This document shows positions 35,199 to 44,118 of a stretch of 64,000 nucleotides of DNA, piece after piece. The stretch comes from Halorussus limi (GTDB taxonomy: Archaea; Halobacteriota; Halobacteria; Halobacteriales; Haladaptataceae). The notes beneath the pieces were generated by a model. The model saw only the letters and a program-made list of their open reading frames with translations, was not told the origin of the DNA and ran no database searches. A program made the position numbers and the translations under genes. The stretch is from NCBI RefSeq assembly GCF_023238205.1, contig NZ_CP096660.1, positions 186,001 to 250,000 on the forward strand, read 5' to 3'. Within the stretch, counting starts at the first letter, position 1. Each line of letters opens with the position of its first letter.

Positions 35199-36403
35199 TC
35201 GCTCCGGTTCGCGTTCGTCACCGCCTCTCGAATCCGGCGCTCGACCGTTTTGCGCGACTGGGAGTGCGCCGAGACGGTCGAAACCCGGCCGTGGACGAGT
35301 TCCAACAGGTTCAGTTCCGAGAGCAGTCGATAGGTCTGCTCGCGGTCGATTCCCAACTCTCGTTGGACCTCGTAGAGCGTCTTTGCGGTACAAACCGCCT
35401 CGGTGACGCCGACCACCGAGAGGTCGTCGGGGAGTTCTACCGACTCGGCGATTTCGGCCGCGACGTCGCCGCTATCCGGTACGCTGTCGTCCGAAATCGT
35501 ATCGCCGTCCGGCGTCGAATCGCCGTCTGTACCTTCGGCCGCCAGTTCGGGGCCGGTTTCGTCGGACGAGTCAGCGGTTGGCGCTCCAGACGAGTCCGTC
35601 TCGGGGTCGTGGATACCGTACTTGACCATGTAGTGACGAACCGTCTTCGGCGTCACGTCCACCCCTAACTCGTCGCGCATCTCCGGAAACGTACGCTCGG
35701 AGTCGTACACTTCCGCCAACCGCTCGGGGTCCTTGTACGTCGGTTTCGAACCGTCATCGTCGTGGCTCGGCGGTAGCGTCTCGGGGTCGTGGATACCGTA
35801 CTCGACCATGTAGTGGCGAACTGTCTTCGGCGTCACGTCTACTCCTAACTCGTCGCGCATCTCCGGAAACGTACTCTCGGAGTCGTACACCTCCGCCAGC
35901 CGCTCGGGGTCCTTGTAGGGAGGTCGCTCACGAAGTTCGGTCTCGTCCGAGTCGGGCGTCGAGACGATAGCCGTCCCGCCGTCCGTGACCCCGTTCGCCG
36001 TTTCGTCGGTATCAGCCGTTACAGCCGTCAGTGAGGCCTCCTCGGCGTCTGTCGGGGACGCGTCTTCGATATCGCTTTCCGGACCGTCCTCGACAGCAGT
36101 CGGCGAAGCCACCCCGACCGTAGACGGAAGCGCCTCGATATCCGAAGCGCCCTCGTCTGCACAGTCGAAAGCCGCCGCGACCCGAATCGAAATAGCACCC
36201 TCGTCCGTCAACGCCGCGTTGGTCACCGATAACTCGGCGATATCGTCCGCGTCGGCCTGAATAGGTAGCTCGACGGATACGTCGGCTTCGAGGCCGTGGT
36301 TGGTGGCCTCGTTGCGCGACTGTAGCTCCGTAATCTCCGGTTCCGATTCTTCGAGTCGTTCGGCGAACTCCGCTAATCGTCGGAGTGAAGTACTGACCCC
36401 CAT
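35195..36403 (-). CDS. HTH regulator with a duplicated helix-turn-helix unit
   Basis: A 402-residue protein. Residues 1-80 are a folded domain starting SLRRLAEFAERLEESEPE, unknown. A long acidic disordered stretch follows (85-160). Residues 163-209 and 223-269 are two almost identical 47-residue units (45 of 47 identical) containing YDSE-TFPEMRDELGVDVTPKTVRHYMV-YGIHDPET, a winged-helix-like HTH. After another acidic linker the C-terminal 100 residues hold a third, different HTH (TLYEVQRELGIDREQTYRLLSEL). The layout suggests binding to repeated DNA sites. ATG 36403 is preferred to GTG 36412. Targets unknown. Confidence 0.75.
   Translation of the reverse strand: MGVSTSLRRLAEFAERLEESEPEITELQSRNEATNHGLEADVSVELPIQADADDIAELSVTNAALTDEGAISIRVAAAFDCADEGASDIEALPSTVGVASPTAVEDGPESDIEDASPTDAEEASLTAVTADTDETANGVTDGGTAIVSTPDSDETELRERPPYKDPERLAEVYDSESTFPEMRDELGVDVTPKTVRHYMVEYGIHDPETLPPSHDDDGSKPTYKDPERLAEVYDSERTFPEMRDELGVDVTPKTVRHYMVKYGIHDPETDSSGAPTADSSDETGPELAAEGTDGDSTPDGDTISDDSVPDSGDVAAEIAESVELPDDLSVVGVTEAVCTAKTLYEVQRELGIDREQTYRLLSELNLLELVHGRVSTVSAHSQSRKTVERRIREAVTNANRSD
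35597..35737 (-). repeat. Direct repeat copy 2 (HTH unit)
   Basis: 141 bases, about 94% identical to 35777-35917, mostly synonymous differences. The period is 180 bases, and the 13-codon spacer is different. Confidence 0.85.
35777..35917 (-). repeat. Direct repeat copy 1 (HTH unit)
   Basis: First copy of the duplicated HTH-coding unit. Only two amino-acid changes (Ser/Arg and Glu/Lys) separate the copies, so the duplication is recent or kept uniform by conversion. Confidence 0.85.
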
Positions 36404-36662
36404 AGTTGCCACGTTTCTGGAACATCTTCTCTGCCAAGTGTGATAGTTATTCCCTCGTATACGTCCCAGTATTACGAATTACGGGTTATCACGTTCTGTG
36501 TGATATTTCCGCTTCCTGCCGAGAGAGACGTAACTCGTCGTGTCGCCCGCCACAGACGGCGTGGACGCGACCGGTGCCATCGCCACTCGTATCGGCCCGT
36601 TCGAGGTTCTCCATTCGGGTACACGTCCCGAATCTGACCTGTACTATCTCGGTTACGCCGGG

Positions 36663-36668
36663 TTTATA
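36663..36668 (+). promoter_or_regulatory. TATA box of the 36693 gene
   Basis: TTTATA, 25-30 bases before ATG 36693, which fits a leaderless transcript. Confidence 0.7.
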
Positions 36669-36692
36669 CACGCCGATTAGCGTCGTCTACGC

Positions 36693-37400
36693 ATGGGTCG
36701 TTGGGGCGAACTCGCCACGCAGATACACGGTGAGGCCGGCGACGAGCGACCGCCGTCGATAGAGGAGTTTCTGGAGTCCAACCACCAACTGTTCACCGTC
36801 ATCGGCATCTTCGGTGCGCTCTCGGTGTACCTCATCAAGTTCCAGCAGTCGGCCGCCGAAACCGGGGCGGCGACCGGGTCGGTCGGCGCTATCCTGCTGC
36901 TGTTCCTGCTCACGTCGTCGGTGGCGGTCCGGAACTCCTACCGGTGTACCGAACGAGCGAGACGCCACGGCGCGTACCTCCTCGTGTTCGGGTACGCGGT
37001 CTTCATGTACTCGTTCGTCACGCTCGTGGTCTCTGTCGTCCTCGTCATCGTCGGCCGGTACGCGCAGGGCGCAGAGAGCGTCCTCGGGTCGAGTTTCGTC
37101 TACGCGCTCGTGTTCCTCTACGTACCCTTCATCTTCCGGGCCGACGCCTTCCGGGAGTTCGAAGGGTCGAGCGTCGCCGCGGCGGGCGTCCGGCGCGCTC
37201 CGCACTTCGGCGCCGTCGTGCTCGCGGCGTGGTACGCGATGCAGTGGTACCGCGGCACCCCGCCCGCTCTGGAACTCGACAGCGCGGCCTACTCCATCGG
37301 CATCGTGGCGAGTCTGGTCGGCAACCACTTCGTGCTGACCGCGTTCGCGTTCGGCGCGTTGTGGGTCGGAGACAGGGTCGTCACGGCGATTCGCGGATGA
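36693..37400 (+). CDS. Six-helix membrane protein of unknown function
   Basis: A 235-residue integral membrane protein with about six helices (near residues 34-52, 62-77, 92-120, 130-148, 165-180 and 195-230). The soluble N terminus carries ERPPSIEEFLESNHQLFT. I recognise no family. The start is well supported by a TATA box 30 bases upstream and an acidic N terminus. It converges on the sugar isomerase gene, whose stop lies 38 bases away; no operon partner. Confidence 0.82.
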   Translation: MGRWGELATQIHGEAGDERPPSIEEFLESNHQLFTVIGIFGALSVYLIKFQQSAAETGAATGSVGAILLLFLLTSSVAVRNSYRCTERARRHGAYLLVFGYAVFMYSFVTLVVSVVLVIVGRYAQGAESVLGSSFVYALVFLYVPFIFRADAFREFEGSSVAAAGVRRAPHFGAVVLAAWYAMQWYRGTPPALELDSAAYSIGIVASLVGNHFVLTAFAFGALWVGDRVVTAIRG

Positions 37401-37437
37401 GTCGGTGAGAAGTCGGGCGTCCGAAGGAAGAAATCAG

Positions 37438-38091
<654 letters not shown>

Positions 38092-38105
38092 TCAGTCGGC
38101 GGCCG

Positions 38106-38456
38106 TCAGTCGTCGAGGTCGGACCGGTCGGCGAGTTTCATGAACGAGACGTTGCCGCGCTGGTCGAGTTGGATGCGGTAGCCGTGGTACGAGAACTCGA
38201 TTTCGGCCTGCGCCTCCGGCGGTGGCGGCGTCTCGAACAGGTGTTCGACCATGTGGTCTATCTGGTCGTAGAGGGGCGGCAGGTCGGTCACGTCGCAGTT
38301 CTCAAGATTGGCGACGAGACGGAGGAGACTCCGGTTGGCCTCCTCGGCCTCCGGCGTTATCCTCCGGTGACGTATCCGTCGCTCCGATTCGGAATCTTCG
38401 CCCTCGCCGTCCGATACCCCGTCGTCTTCCCCCACTTCTTCGTTCCCACTCGGCAT
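38106..38456 (-). CDS. HalOD1 (halobacterial output domain) protein
   Basis: A 116-residue protein. After an acidic 30-residue lead, the rest matches the halobacterial output domain: SLLRLVANLENCDVTDLPPLYDQIDHMVEHLF followed by EIEFSYHGYRIQLDQRGNVSF. HalOD1 occurs alone or at the end of haloarchaeal response regulators and is thought to pass on signals by protein contact. ATG 38456 directly follows a GTG at 38459; either gives nearly the same protein. No receiver domain is attached, so it is a stand-alone output protein. Confidence 0.85.
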   Translation of the reverse strand: MPSGNEEVGEDDGVSDGEGEDSESERRIRHRRITPEAEEANRSLLRLVANLENCDVTDLPPLYDQIDHMVEHLFETPPPPEAQAEIEFSYHGYRIQLDQRGNVSFMKLADRSDLDD

Positions 38457-38580
38457 CACCAGTAACGTAGCCCCGAAGCGGGGAAAATTTAACTCTGGGT
38501 TTCTCGCGGCGTGCGCCGAAACGAAGCGCCGTCCGGGGTCGCGTCTCTACTGCCGAAGGGTTGCGGTCGCCGCGGCGCGG

Positions 38581-39120
38581 TCACTCGTAGGTCTTCTCGC
38601 CGGCCTCGATGGCGACTTCCAGCCAGTTCTCCGTCGGCGGAAGCGGACACTCGTACCGGTCGGAGTAGGCGCAGGTCGGGTTGTACGCCTCGTTGAAGTC
38701 GACCACCCACTCGCCGTCGTCGGTCCGGTGGTCGGCGGGTTCGAGGTCGAGGTACCGGCCCGCGCCGTAGGTCTCCTCGCCGCTGGTCGCGTCGCGGAAC
38801 GGCACCCAGAGGCGGGCGTCCTCGCGGTCAGTTTTGTAAGCCTGCAAGGTCGCCTCCTCGCCGTCAACCTCGAATCGGAACTCGCCCCACCGGAGGTACT
38901 CGCGTTCGCCCTCGGTGCTGGTGGAGACGGTGACGCGCTCCTTCTCGTCGTGTTCGCGGAGCGCGAGCGTGAACCGGAACGCCTCGTCGATGGGGAAGTG
39001 GTCGAGACCCTCGAACGAGTCGCGCTCGTCGTCGGGAATCGGCGACTGGGGATGCTCGGCGAAGTAGTCGTCTTTCTCGGCGCGCTGTCTGCGGATGGTC
39101 TCGCGCCAGTCGATACTCAT
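38581..39120 (-). CDS. DUF1684 domain-containing protein
   Basis: A 179-residue cytosolic protein of the DUF1684 family. Diagnostic parts: WRETIRRQRAEKDDYFAEHPQSPI, FPIDEAFRFTLAL, LWVPFRDATSGEETYGAGRYLDLEP and VDFNEAYNPTCAYSDRYECPLPP ENWL-like end. Cys and Tyr residues in that last block are near invariant in the family. The role is unknown. ATG 39120 (MSIDWRETI) is the family's usual start. Divergent from the small gene at 39263. Confidence 0.92.
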   Translation of the reverse strand: MSIDWRETIRRQRAEKDDYFAEHPQSPIPDDERDSFEGLDHFPIDEAFRFTLALREHDEKERVTVSTSTEGEREYLRWGEFRFEVDGEEATLQAYKTDREDARLWVPFRDATSGEETYGAGRYLDLEPADHRTDDGEWVVDFNEAYNPTCAYSDRYECPLPPTENWLEVAIEAGEKTYE

Positions 39121-39262
39121 GCGGAGAGATGCGTGTTCGGCGTTGACGTGTGTTTGGGCCAGAACGGCGACCCCGAGCAATCGCTCGCCGTTCGTTTTTC
39201 GAACCTGACGCGGCCGCCTCGCCGACAACCATTTGCCTGACGGCGTTGCCAATGGACTACAG

Positions 39263-39433
39263 ATGTACAAAGCACAGATAACTGACGGCGAGCAGATAGA
39301 GTGCGCGGACTACGAGGAGGGCGACAACGGGGTCGAACTGTTCGACGAAGACGGCGACTTCATGGCCTTCGTGCCGTACCCCCACCTGCTCTACGTCGGG
39401 AACATCACCGAAGACGGGCAGATGGTCTGGTAG
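39263..39433 (+). CDS. Small conserved-looking acidic protein
   Basis: A 56-residue protein, MYKAQITDGEQIECADYE at the start and VELFDEDGDFMAFVPYPHL in the middle, which reads as a small beta-barrel or beta-hairpin fold. The sequence is haloarchaeal in composition. No family is recognised with certainty. ATG 39263 is the likely start; the frame upstream to 39233 is not protein-like. Confidence 0.65.
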   Translation: MYKAQITDGEQIECADYEEGDNGVELFDEDGDFMAFVPYPHLLYVGNITEDGQMVW

Positions 39434-39782
39434 CCGGGGATAGTCTGGTAACCGAGGGCGTCGAGTTCAGTTCGGTACCGATTGCGCGACTCGCGCGGAA
39501 GGACCGTCCGGTCGCGACGACGCCGTTCGGTTCTGTAACGCGGCGGACCGAATCGAGCGATTACCGGGGCCCAAACGCCGCTCACGGGCCGCGTTTCGAC
39601 CGAACGCAGAAACCTACGCGACTCGTCACGTAACCGTCTCACCGGAGTATCTGACCTGCGTGAATCAGATGCCCAACCGTTTCACACGTTCCGTTACTGG
39701 CCTGAATCCGACTTAATTGGGTCCGAACGGACGCAAGCGTCGCACCCGCCTAATAGCGTCTGGGTCGGAGAGTAGACCGACG
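39434..39782. other. Gap without a recognised gene
   Basis: About 350 bases with no protein-like frame on either strand and no tRNA-like fold that I can support. The right end has CCTAATAGCG about 30 bases before ATG 39783, a weak promoter candidate. Confidence 0.4.
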
Positions 39783-39956
39783 ATGAGTTCCGGAATAACC
39801 GACGACGACAAGGAGCGCATCGCGTCGTTCTGCGAGACTCCGTCGCACGCCCGTTCGCCCGACGACCTGACTCCAGACCAGTCCGACGACCGCCGAGACG
39901 ACGACGGCGACGAGTCGCTGTTCCGCGCGGTCTGGCACCGGATACAGGGTCGGTAG
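39783..39956 (+). CDS. Small acidic hypothetical protein
   Basis: A 57-residue protein, MSSGITDDDKERIASFCETP and then HARSPDDLTPDQ and a C-terminal amphipathic helix LFRAVWHRIQGR. Haloarchaea encode many proteins of this type (short helix with ERIA-F followed by P-R-P-LTP); function unknown. The ATG is the only good start. Stands between two unrelated genes. Confidence 0.6.
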   Translation: MSSGITDDDKERIASFCETPSHARSPDDLTPDQSDDRRDDDGDESLFRAVWHRIQGR

Positions 39957-39975
39957 CGCGGGCGATTACCCTTTT

Positions 39976-40030
39976 GCGAGCGGTCACTGAACCGTCACGT
40001 GTTTCTGCGAGCGGTCGCCGACCGTCACGT
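39976..40030 (+). repeat. Two-copy imperfect tandem repeat before the macro-domain gene
   Basis: GCGAGCGGTCACTGAACCGT at 39976-39995 (continuing CACGT to 40000) and GCGAGCGGTCGCCGACCGTC at 40007-40026 (continuing ACGT to 40030), period 31 bases. Each copy also contains an ACGGT...ACCGT-like inverted half. It ends 30 bases before ATG 40060, so it may be an operator or the result of local duplication. Confidence 0.65.
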
Positions 40031-40059
40031 CCTTGGCGACTGCGGACGCGTTTTCTAGC

Positions 40060-40569
40060 ATGGAGTTCAGCGTGATTCGCGGCGACATCGCCGAACAGGA
40101 GGCCGACGCGCTGGTCAACGCCGCGGGCACCAGTCTTCGAATGGGAAGCGGAGTCGCGGGGGCGCTCCGGCGGGCGGCGGGCCCGGAGATAAACGAGGAG
40201 GCGACGGCCGCCGGGCCGGTTGACCTCGGCGAAGTCGCAGTCACCGACGCCTACGACCTCGACGCCGAGTTCGTGGTCCACGCCGCCGCGATGCCCCATC
40301 ACGGAGACGGGCGAGCGACGGCCCAGAGCATCGGGGACGCGACCAGAAACGCGCTCGAAGCCGCGGACGAGCGAGGCGCGTACTCGCTGGTGATTCCGGC
40401 GCTCGGGTGCGGCGTGGCGGGGTTCGACCTCCGCGAGGGCGCGCGAATCGTCTGCGAGGAACTCGCGGCGTTCGAACCCGAGTCGCTGTCGGACGTGCGG
40501 TTCGTGGCCTACGCCGACGACGAGTACGAGACGATTCGGGCCGTCGCCGACGACGTGCGCGACGGGTAA
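40060..40569 (+). CDS. Macro domain protein
   Basis: A 169-residue single macro domain, which binds ADP-ribose and its derivatives and often removes ADP-ribose from proteins. The ligand-binding loops are clear: VIRGDIAEQEADALVNAAGT, RMGSGVAGALRRAAG and VIPALGCGVAGF. ATG 40060 (MEFSVIRGDI) is the usual macro start; the longer frame from 40033 adds nine residues. Whether it acts on protein, RNA or free ADP-ribose cannot be told. It has no ADP-ribosyltransferase neighbour in view. Confidence 0.92.
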   Translation: MEFSVIRGDIAEQEADALVNAAGTSLRMGSGVAGALRRAAGPEINEEATAAGPVDLGEVAVTDAYDLDAEFVVHAAAMPHHGDGRATAQSIGDATRNALEAADERGAYSLVIPALGCGVAGFDLREGARIVCEELAAFEPESLSDVRFVAYADDEYETIRAVADDVRDG

Positions 40570-40871
40570 TGTCACCTAATCTCAAATACCACCTATTTTT
40601 AAGTATGGGGCGTAATAACGCGGTACAGACACTACGACATGGGTTGGAGTAGTACGGTGGTAACCGGTAGCGAGTCGGGCGAGCGCAGGGTCTCGCGGAC
40701 CCGCGACCGGTGCCGTGGGGAAGGGCACTTCTGTCAGAATCGCCGACCGAGCAGACGAACGCGGACGGAGGCCGTACCGAGTCGCCGCCTCGCCCGCCGC
40801 GGCGCAGACTGCGAAGTCGATCGCGCCGGCCGCGAGCGCGGACGACGTCCGGGAGGGACCCGAGAACGAGC
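40570..40871 (+). other. Gap holding a promoter and probable leader of the histidine kinase gene
   Basis: 302 bases. CTATTTTTAAGTATGGGGCG (40592-40611) is a good TATA candidate, 260 bases before ATG 40872. A small GGGTC-TCGCG-GACCC hairpin lies at 40689-40703. Frames through this part are Arg-rich and not coding. Either the kinase mRNA has a long leader or a short RNA is made here. Confidence 0.4.
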
Positions 40872-42410
40872 ATGAGCGAACAGTTACGCGAGGAGAAACG
40901 GAAGATAGAGGAGTTGCACGAGGTCGCCTCCGAGATGGAGGCCTGCAAGAGCAAAGCCGAGGTCTATCGACTCGCCGTCGACGCCGCGGAGGGCATTCTG
41001 GAGTTCGACATCTGCGGCATCGACATGGAGGAGGACGGCTACCTCGTCCCGAAGGCGAGTTCGTCGGAGATGCCCAACGACGGGTACGAGGCGCTCGAAG
41101 CGGACGAGGGACTGGCCGGCCGGACGTTCCAGAACGGCGAGTCGTTCCTGATTCCGGACGTACGGACGATGAGCGAGGCCGAACCGGTCCAAGAGCAGTA
41201 CCGGTCCATCCTCAGCGTCCCCGTCGGCGACTGCGGCGTGTTTCAGGCGGGGTCCCGGGAAGCGATGGCCTTCGACGAGGACGACCTCGAACTCGCCGAA
41301 CTCCTGATGAGTCACGTCACGGAGGTCATCTCGCGCATCGACTCTCAGTCGGCGCTCCGCGAGAGCGAGGAGAAGTACCGGACGCTCGTGGAGGGGAGCC
41401 ACGACGCCATCTTCATCCACAGCGACGAGCGGTTCCGGTTCGTCAACGACCGCGTCTCGGAACTCACGGGCTACGACGAGGACGAACTCCTCGGCATGCC
41501 CGTGTCGAAGGTCGTCCACGAGGACGACCGCGACCGCGTCAGCGAACTCATCGAGCGACGCGAACGGGAGGGCGAGACGCCCCACTACCAGTTGCGAATC
41601 CGGACGAAGGACGGCGACGTTCGCTACGTCGAGTTGAGCGTCCAGTCCATCTCCTACGACGGCGAGCAGGCCCACCTCGGGTCGGCGCGCGACGTGACCG
41701 AGCGCAGGCGTCGAAAGCAGAAGGTAGAGCGCCAGAACGAGCGCCTCAAGGAGTTCGCCAGCGTCGTGAGCCACGACCTCCGCAACCCGCTCAACGTCGC
41801 GCAGGGCCACCTCGAACTCGCTCGCGAGACCGACGAGCGACGCCACTTCGAGAAGACCGGGTCGGCGCTCGGTCGGATGGAGTCGCTCATCGAGGACCTG
41901 CTGACGCTCGCCCGGCAGGGCCAAGACGTGCGCGAGACCGAACCGATTGACCTCGAGAGCGTCGTCCGGCGCGCGTGGGCCACCGTCTCGACAGGCACCG
42001 CGACCCTCGACGTGGACGACGGCCTCGGCGAAATCGAGGCCGACGACGGCCGCCTGCAGGAACTGTTCGAGAACCTCTTTCGGAACGCGGTGGAACACGC
42101 GGACGACGGCGTGACCCTCTCGGTCGGGACGTTGGACGGCGGGACGCCCTGCGAGGAGTCGAGTCCGAACCTCGACGCCGAGGACCCGCCCGCCGCGTTC
42201 GGCACGAACGGGTTCTACGTCGCCGACGACGGGCCGGGAATCCCCGAGAGCGAACGCGAGAAGGTCTTCGAACACGGCCACACGACCGCCGACGACGGGT
42301 CGGGACTCGGTCTCGCCATCGTCAGCAGCATCGTGGACGCACACGGGTGGAACGTCCGGGTCTGCGAGAGCGAGTCGGGCGGCGCGCGCTTCGAGGTCGC
42401 GACGGCGTAG
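40872..42410 (+). CDS. GAF-PAS sensor histidine kinase
   Basis: A 512-residue soluble sensor kinase. Order: GAF domain (about 20-160), PAS domain (about 165-280, EEKYRTLVEGSHDAIFIHSDERFRFVN), HisKA with H301 in SVVSHDLRNPLNVA, and HATPase (N-box LFENLFRNAVEHADDG, G1 DDGPGIPESER, G2 GSGLGLAIV). It phosphorylates a response regulator in reply to a cytosolic signal sensed by GAF/PAS. There is no membrane helix and no response regulator next to it, so the partner is elsewhere. The GAF part has CxC-free DICGIDMEEDG typical of haloarchaeal Bat-like GAFs. Confidence 0.93.
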   Translation: MSEQLREEKRKIEELHEVASEMEACKSKAEVYRLAVDAAEGILEFDICGIDMEEDGYLVPKASSSEMPNDGYEALEADEGLAGRTFQNGESFLIPDVRTMSEAEPVQEQYRSILSVPVGDCGVFQAGSREAMAFDEDDLELAELLMSHVTEVISRIDSQSALRESEEKYRTLVEGSHDAIFIHSDERFRFVNDRVSELTGYDEDELLGMPVSKVVHEDDRDRVSELIERREREGETPHYQLRIRTKDGDVRYVELSVQSISYDGEQAHLGSARDVTERRRRKQKVERQNERLKEFASVVSHDLRNPLNVAQGHLELARETDERRHFEKTGSALGRMESLIEDLLTLARQGQDVRETEPIDLESVVRRAWATVSTGTATLDVDDGLGEIEADDGRLQELFENLFRNAVEHADDGVTLSVGTLDGGTPCEESSPNLDAEDPPAAFGTNGFYVADDGPGIPESEREKVFEHGHTTADDGSGLGLAIVSSIVDAHGWNVRVCESESGGARFEVATA

Positions 42411-42439
42411 GTCGCGGCGGGCAGGTCGCGGGCGGTCGA

Positions 42440-43471
42440 TTATCTGAATCCGCGAACGTCCGAGACCGAGAGCGGACTCGTCGGCAGGCCGTCCGGCGCG
42501 GCGCGGTCGTTGTACCCGGTGGGGGCCACGTCGTTGGGTGACTCGGGATAAAACAGCGACGCGAGCAGGTGGAGTTGGCGACGCCCCGCGTCGAGTTCGA
42601 ACTGGCCGCCGCCGTACATCCGGACGCCCTCGTTCTCGCAGAACTCGACGGTGTCGAGCAGCGACTCGACAGACCCGAACCGCGAGGGCTTGATGTTCAG
42701 CCAATCGGGGTCGATGGGCAACTCGCGGACGCTCTCGACGTCGGTTATCGGGTAGTCCCACGAGACGCGACCGCGGGCCGAATCGAGGGCCCGCGCGGTC
42801 TCGTCGGTCCACGCCGGGTCCTCCAGAATCGCGTCGGGGAACGCCTCGGCCACCCGCCGGTAGAGGTCGGCGTCGTCGCTCCCGGCGACCTCGGCGTCCT
42901 CGTAGTACGCTTTGAAGTCCACCACGCGAACGCCCTCGCCCGAGAGGTCCGCGAGCAGGTCGTCGGTCCACCCCTCGTCGGCGTCGAGTTTGAATTCGAG
43001 ACCGGGGACGCGCTCGTGCCACTCCCGGAGCGGGTCGGCGCTCGGCGGGTCGCCGAGGACGGGGCTGGCGACGAACCGCACGGGGTCGTACTCGCAGTCC
43101 AGCGCCGCGCCGAGGTCGGTGTCGGCCTGCCGGAGCGCGAGGTCGAGCGCGGCGCTCTCGAAGGCCCACCGACGGTAGTGCCGGAAGTGGTCGTCCACGT
43201 CGCCGGCCTCCTCGCCGGGAAAGAGGTCCAGCTCGGCCAGTTTCGCGGAGAAGGAGTCGAAGGTGTACTCGCCCGCGAGGTCGAACTCGTCGGGAATCGG
43301 GTGTAACTCGGCGTCGTAGGTCACGTCCTCGCCCGCCCCGACCTCGCCGCCGCCCGACAGCGAGACCACCGTGGTCGCGCGGGTGAACTTGGTCGTCTCG
43401 CGCTCGCGACGCTCGTACGCGACGCCCTCGACGGTCAGCGGGAGGTCCGCGACCTGCTCGTAGAGGCTCAT
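42440..43471 (-). CDS. Enolase-superfamily (mandelate racemase/MLE-like) protein
   Basis: A 343-residue enolase-superfamily enzyme. The barrel carries likely catalytic or metal residues in FKLDADEGW, VVDFKAYYED, ILEDPAW, SWDYPITD and LNIKPSRFG, and ends GGQFELDAGRRQ. The Lys/Asp pattern is of the muconate lactonising group, but the particular reaction is unknown; o-succinylbenzoate synthase or a sugar-acid enzyme are possibilities. ATG 43471 starts MSLYEQVADLPL, followed by the capping domain. It lies between the kinase and stress-protein genes without an obvious operon. Confidence 0.83.
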   Translation of the reverse strand: MSLYEQVADLPLTVEGVAYERRERETTKFTRATTVVSLSGGGEVGAGEDVTYDAELHPIPDEFDLAGEYTFDSFSAKLAELDLFPGEEAGDVDDHFRHYRRWAFESAALDLALRQADTDLGAALDCEYDPVRFVASPVLGDPPSADPLREWHERVPGLEFKLDADEGWTDDLLADLSGEGVRVVDFKAYYEDAEVAGSDDADLYRRVAEAFPDAILEDPAWTDETARALDSARGRVSWDYPITDVESVRELPIDPDWLNIKPSRFGSVESLLDTVEFCENEGVRMYGGGQFELDAGRRQLHLLASLFYPESPNDVAPTGYNDRAAPDGLPTSPLSVSDVRGFR

Positions 43472-43547
43472 GTCCGACTGAACGTCTGCTTGGGGGAAAG
43501 TCGTTGGCCCCGCAGGCGCTCGAACGAGAAACGAGAACCGCCGGAGT

Positions 43548-43994
43548 CTACTCGGTCACGACGGTGACCGGACCGTCGAAGTTGAGGATTATCGACTGTG
43601 TCAGGTCGCCGAACAGCGCCTTCCCGGCGGGCGAGCGCTTCTCGCCCGCGATGAACAGGTGGTCGCAGTCGCGCTGGTCGGCGGTCTGGAGAATCTGGTT
43701 CTGCTCGTCGCCGAGTGCGCCGACCGCCTCCCACTCGACGTCGACGCCGTCCAGCACCTCGCGGCCGATGTCGGCGGCGAAGTTCTCGGCGCCGACCCGG
43801 GCCTGTTCGGCCGAGTAGCCGACGACGTCGTTCGGAATCGACTCCATCGTCTGTCTGGTCTTCTCGTACTCGTCGTTCGTCGTGACGTGGAGCAGTACCA
43901 GTTCGGCGTCCACGGCGGCGGCGAGTTCGCCCGCCTCGCGGACTAGCGCCTTCGTGGACTCCTCGGCGTCGACGACTGCGAGTGCGCGTTCCAT
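43548..43994 (-). CDS. Universal stress protein (UspA family)
   Basis: A 148-residue UspA-type protein with a Rossmann-like fold. ALAVVDAEESTKALV at the start, LVLLHVTTNDEY, HLFIAGEKRSPAGKALFGDLTQSIILN (the ATP-binding G-x9-G-S/N region, here GKALFGDLTQS) and PVTVV at the end are as expected. ATG 43994 is supported by ATTATTTAT (minus strand, 44020-44028), about 30 bases upstream, a leaderless promoter. Confidence 0.92.
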   Translation of the reverse strand: MERALAVVDAEESTKALVREAGELAAAVDAELVLLHVTTNDEYEKTRQTMESIPNDVVGYSAEQARVGAENFAADIGREVLDGVDVEWEAVGALGDEQNQILQTADQRDCDHLFIAGEKRSPAGKALFGDLTQSIILNFDGPVTVVTE

Positions 43995-44019
43995 ATAAGG
44001 GCCATGAAGTGACCGATAC

Positions 44020-44028
44020 ATAAATAAT
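44020..44028 (-). promoter_or_regulatory. TATA box of the universal stress protein gene
   Basis: ATTATTTAT on the minus strand, 26-34 bases before ATG 43994. Confidence 0.55.
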
Positions 44029-44118
44029 CCGATTGGGTGGTAATAATTAGCACTCGCCGTTTAGACGGTATCAGTTCCAACCCGCAGGTATATGCACGTC
44101 GATGGTGTGGGAGAGTCC

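Noticed and set aside
39434-39510. Possible tRNA-like start (GCCGGGGATAGTCTGGTAAC)
   Set aside because: It resembles a tRNA 5' part, but there is no anticodon stem, no T-arm GTTCGAATCC-type sequence and no matching acceptor strand.
40639-40875. 78-residue frame in the leader of the histidine kinase gene
   Set aside because: Strongly basic and Arg-rich, unlike haloarchaeal proteins.
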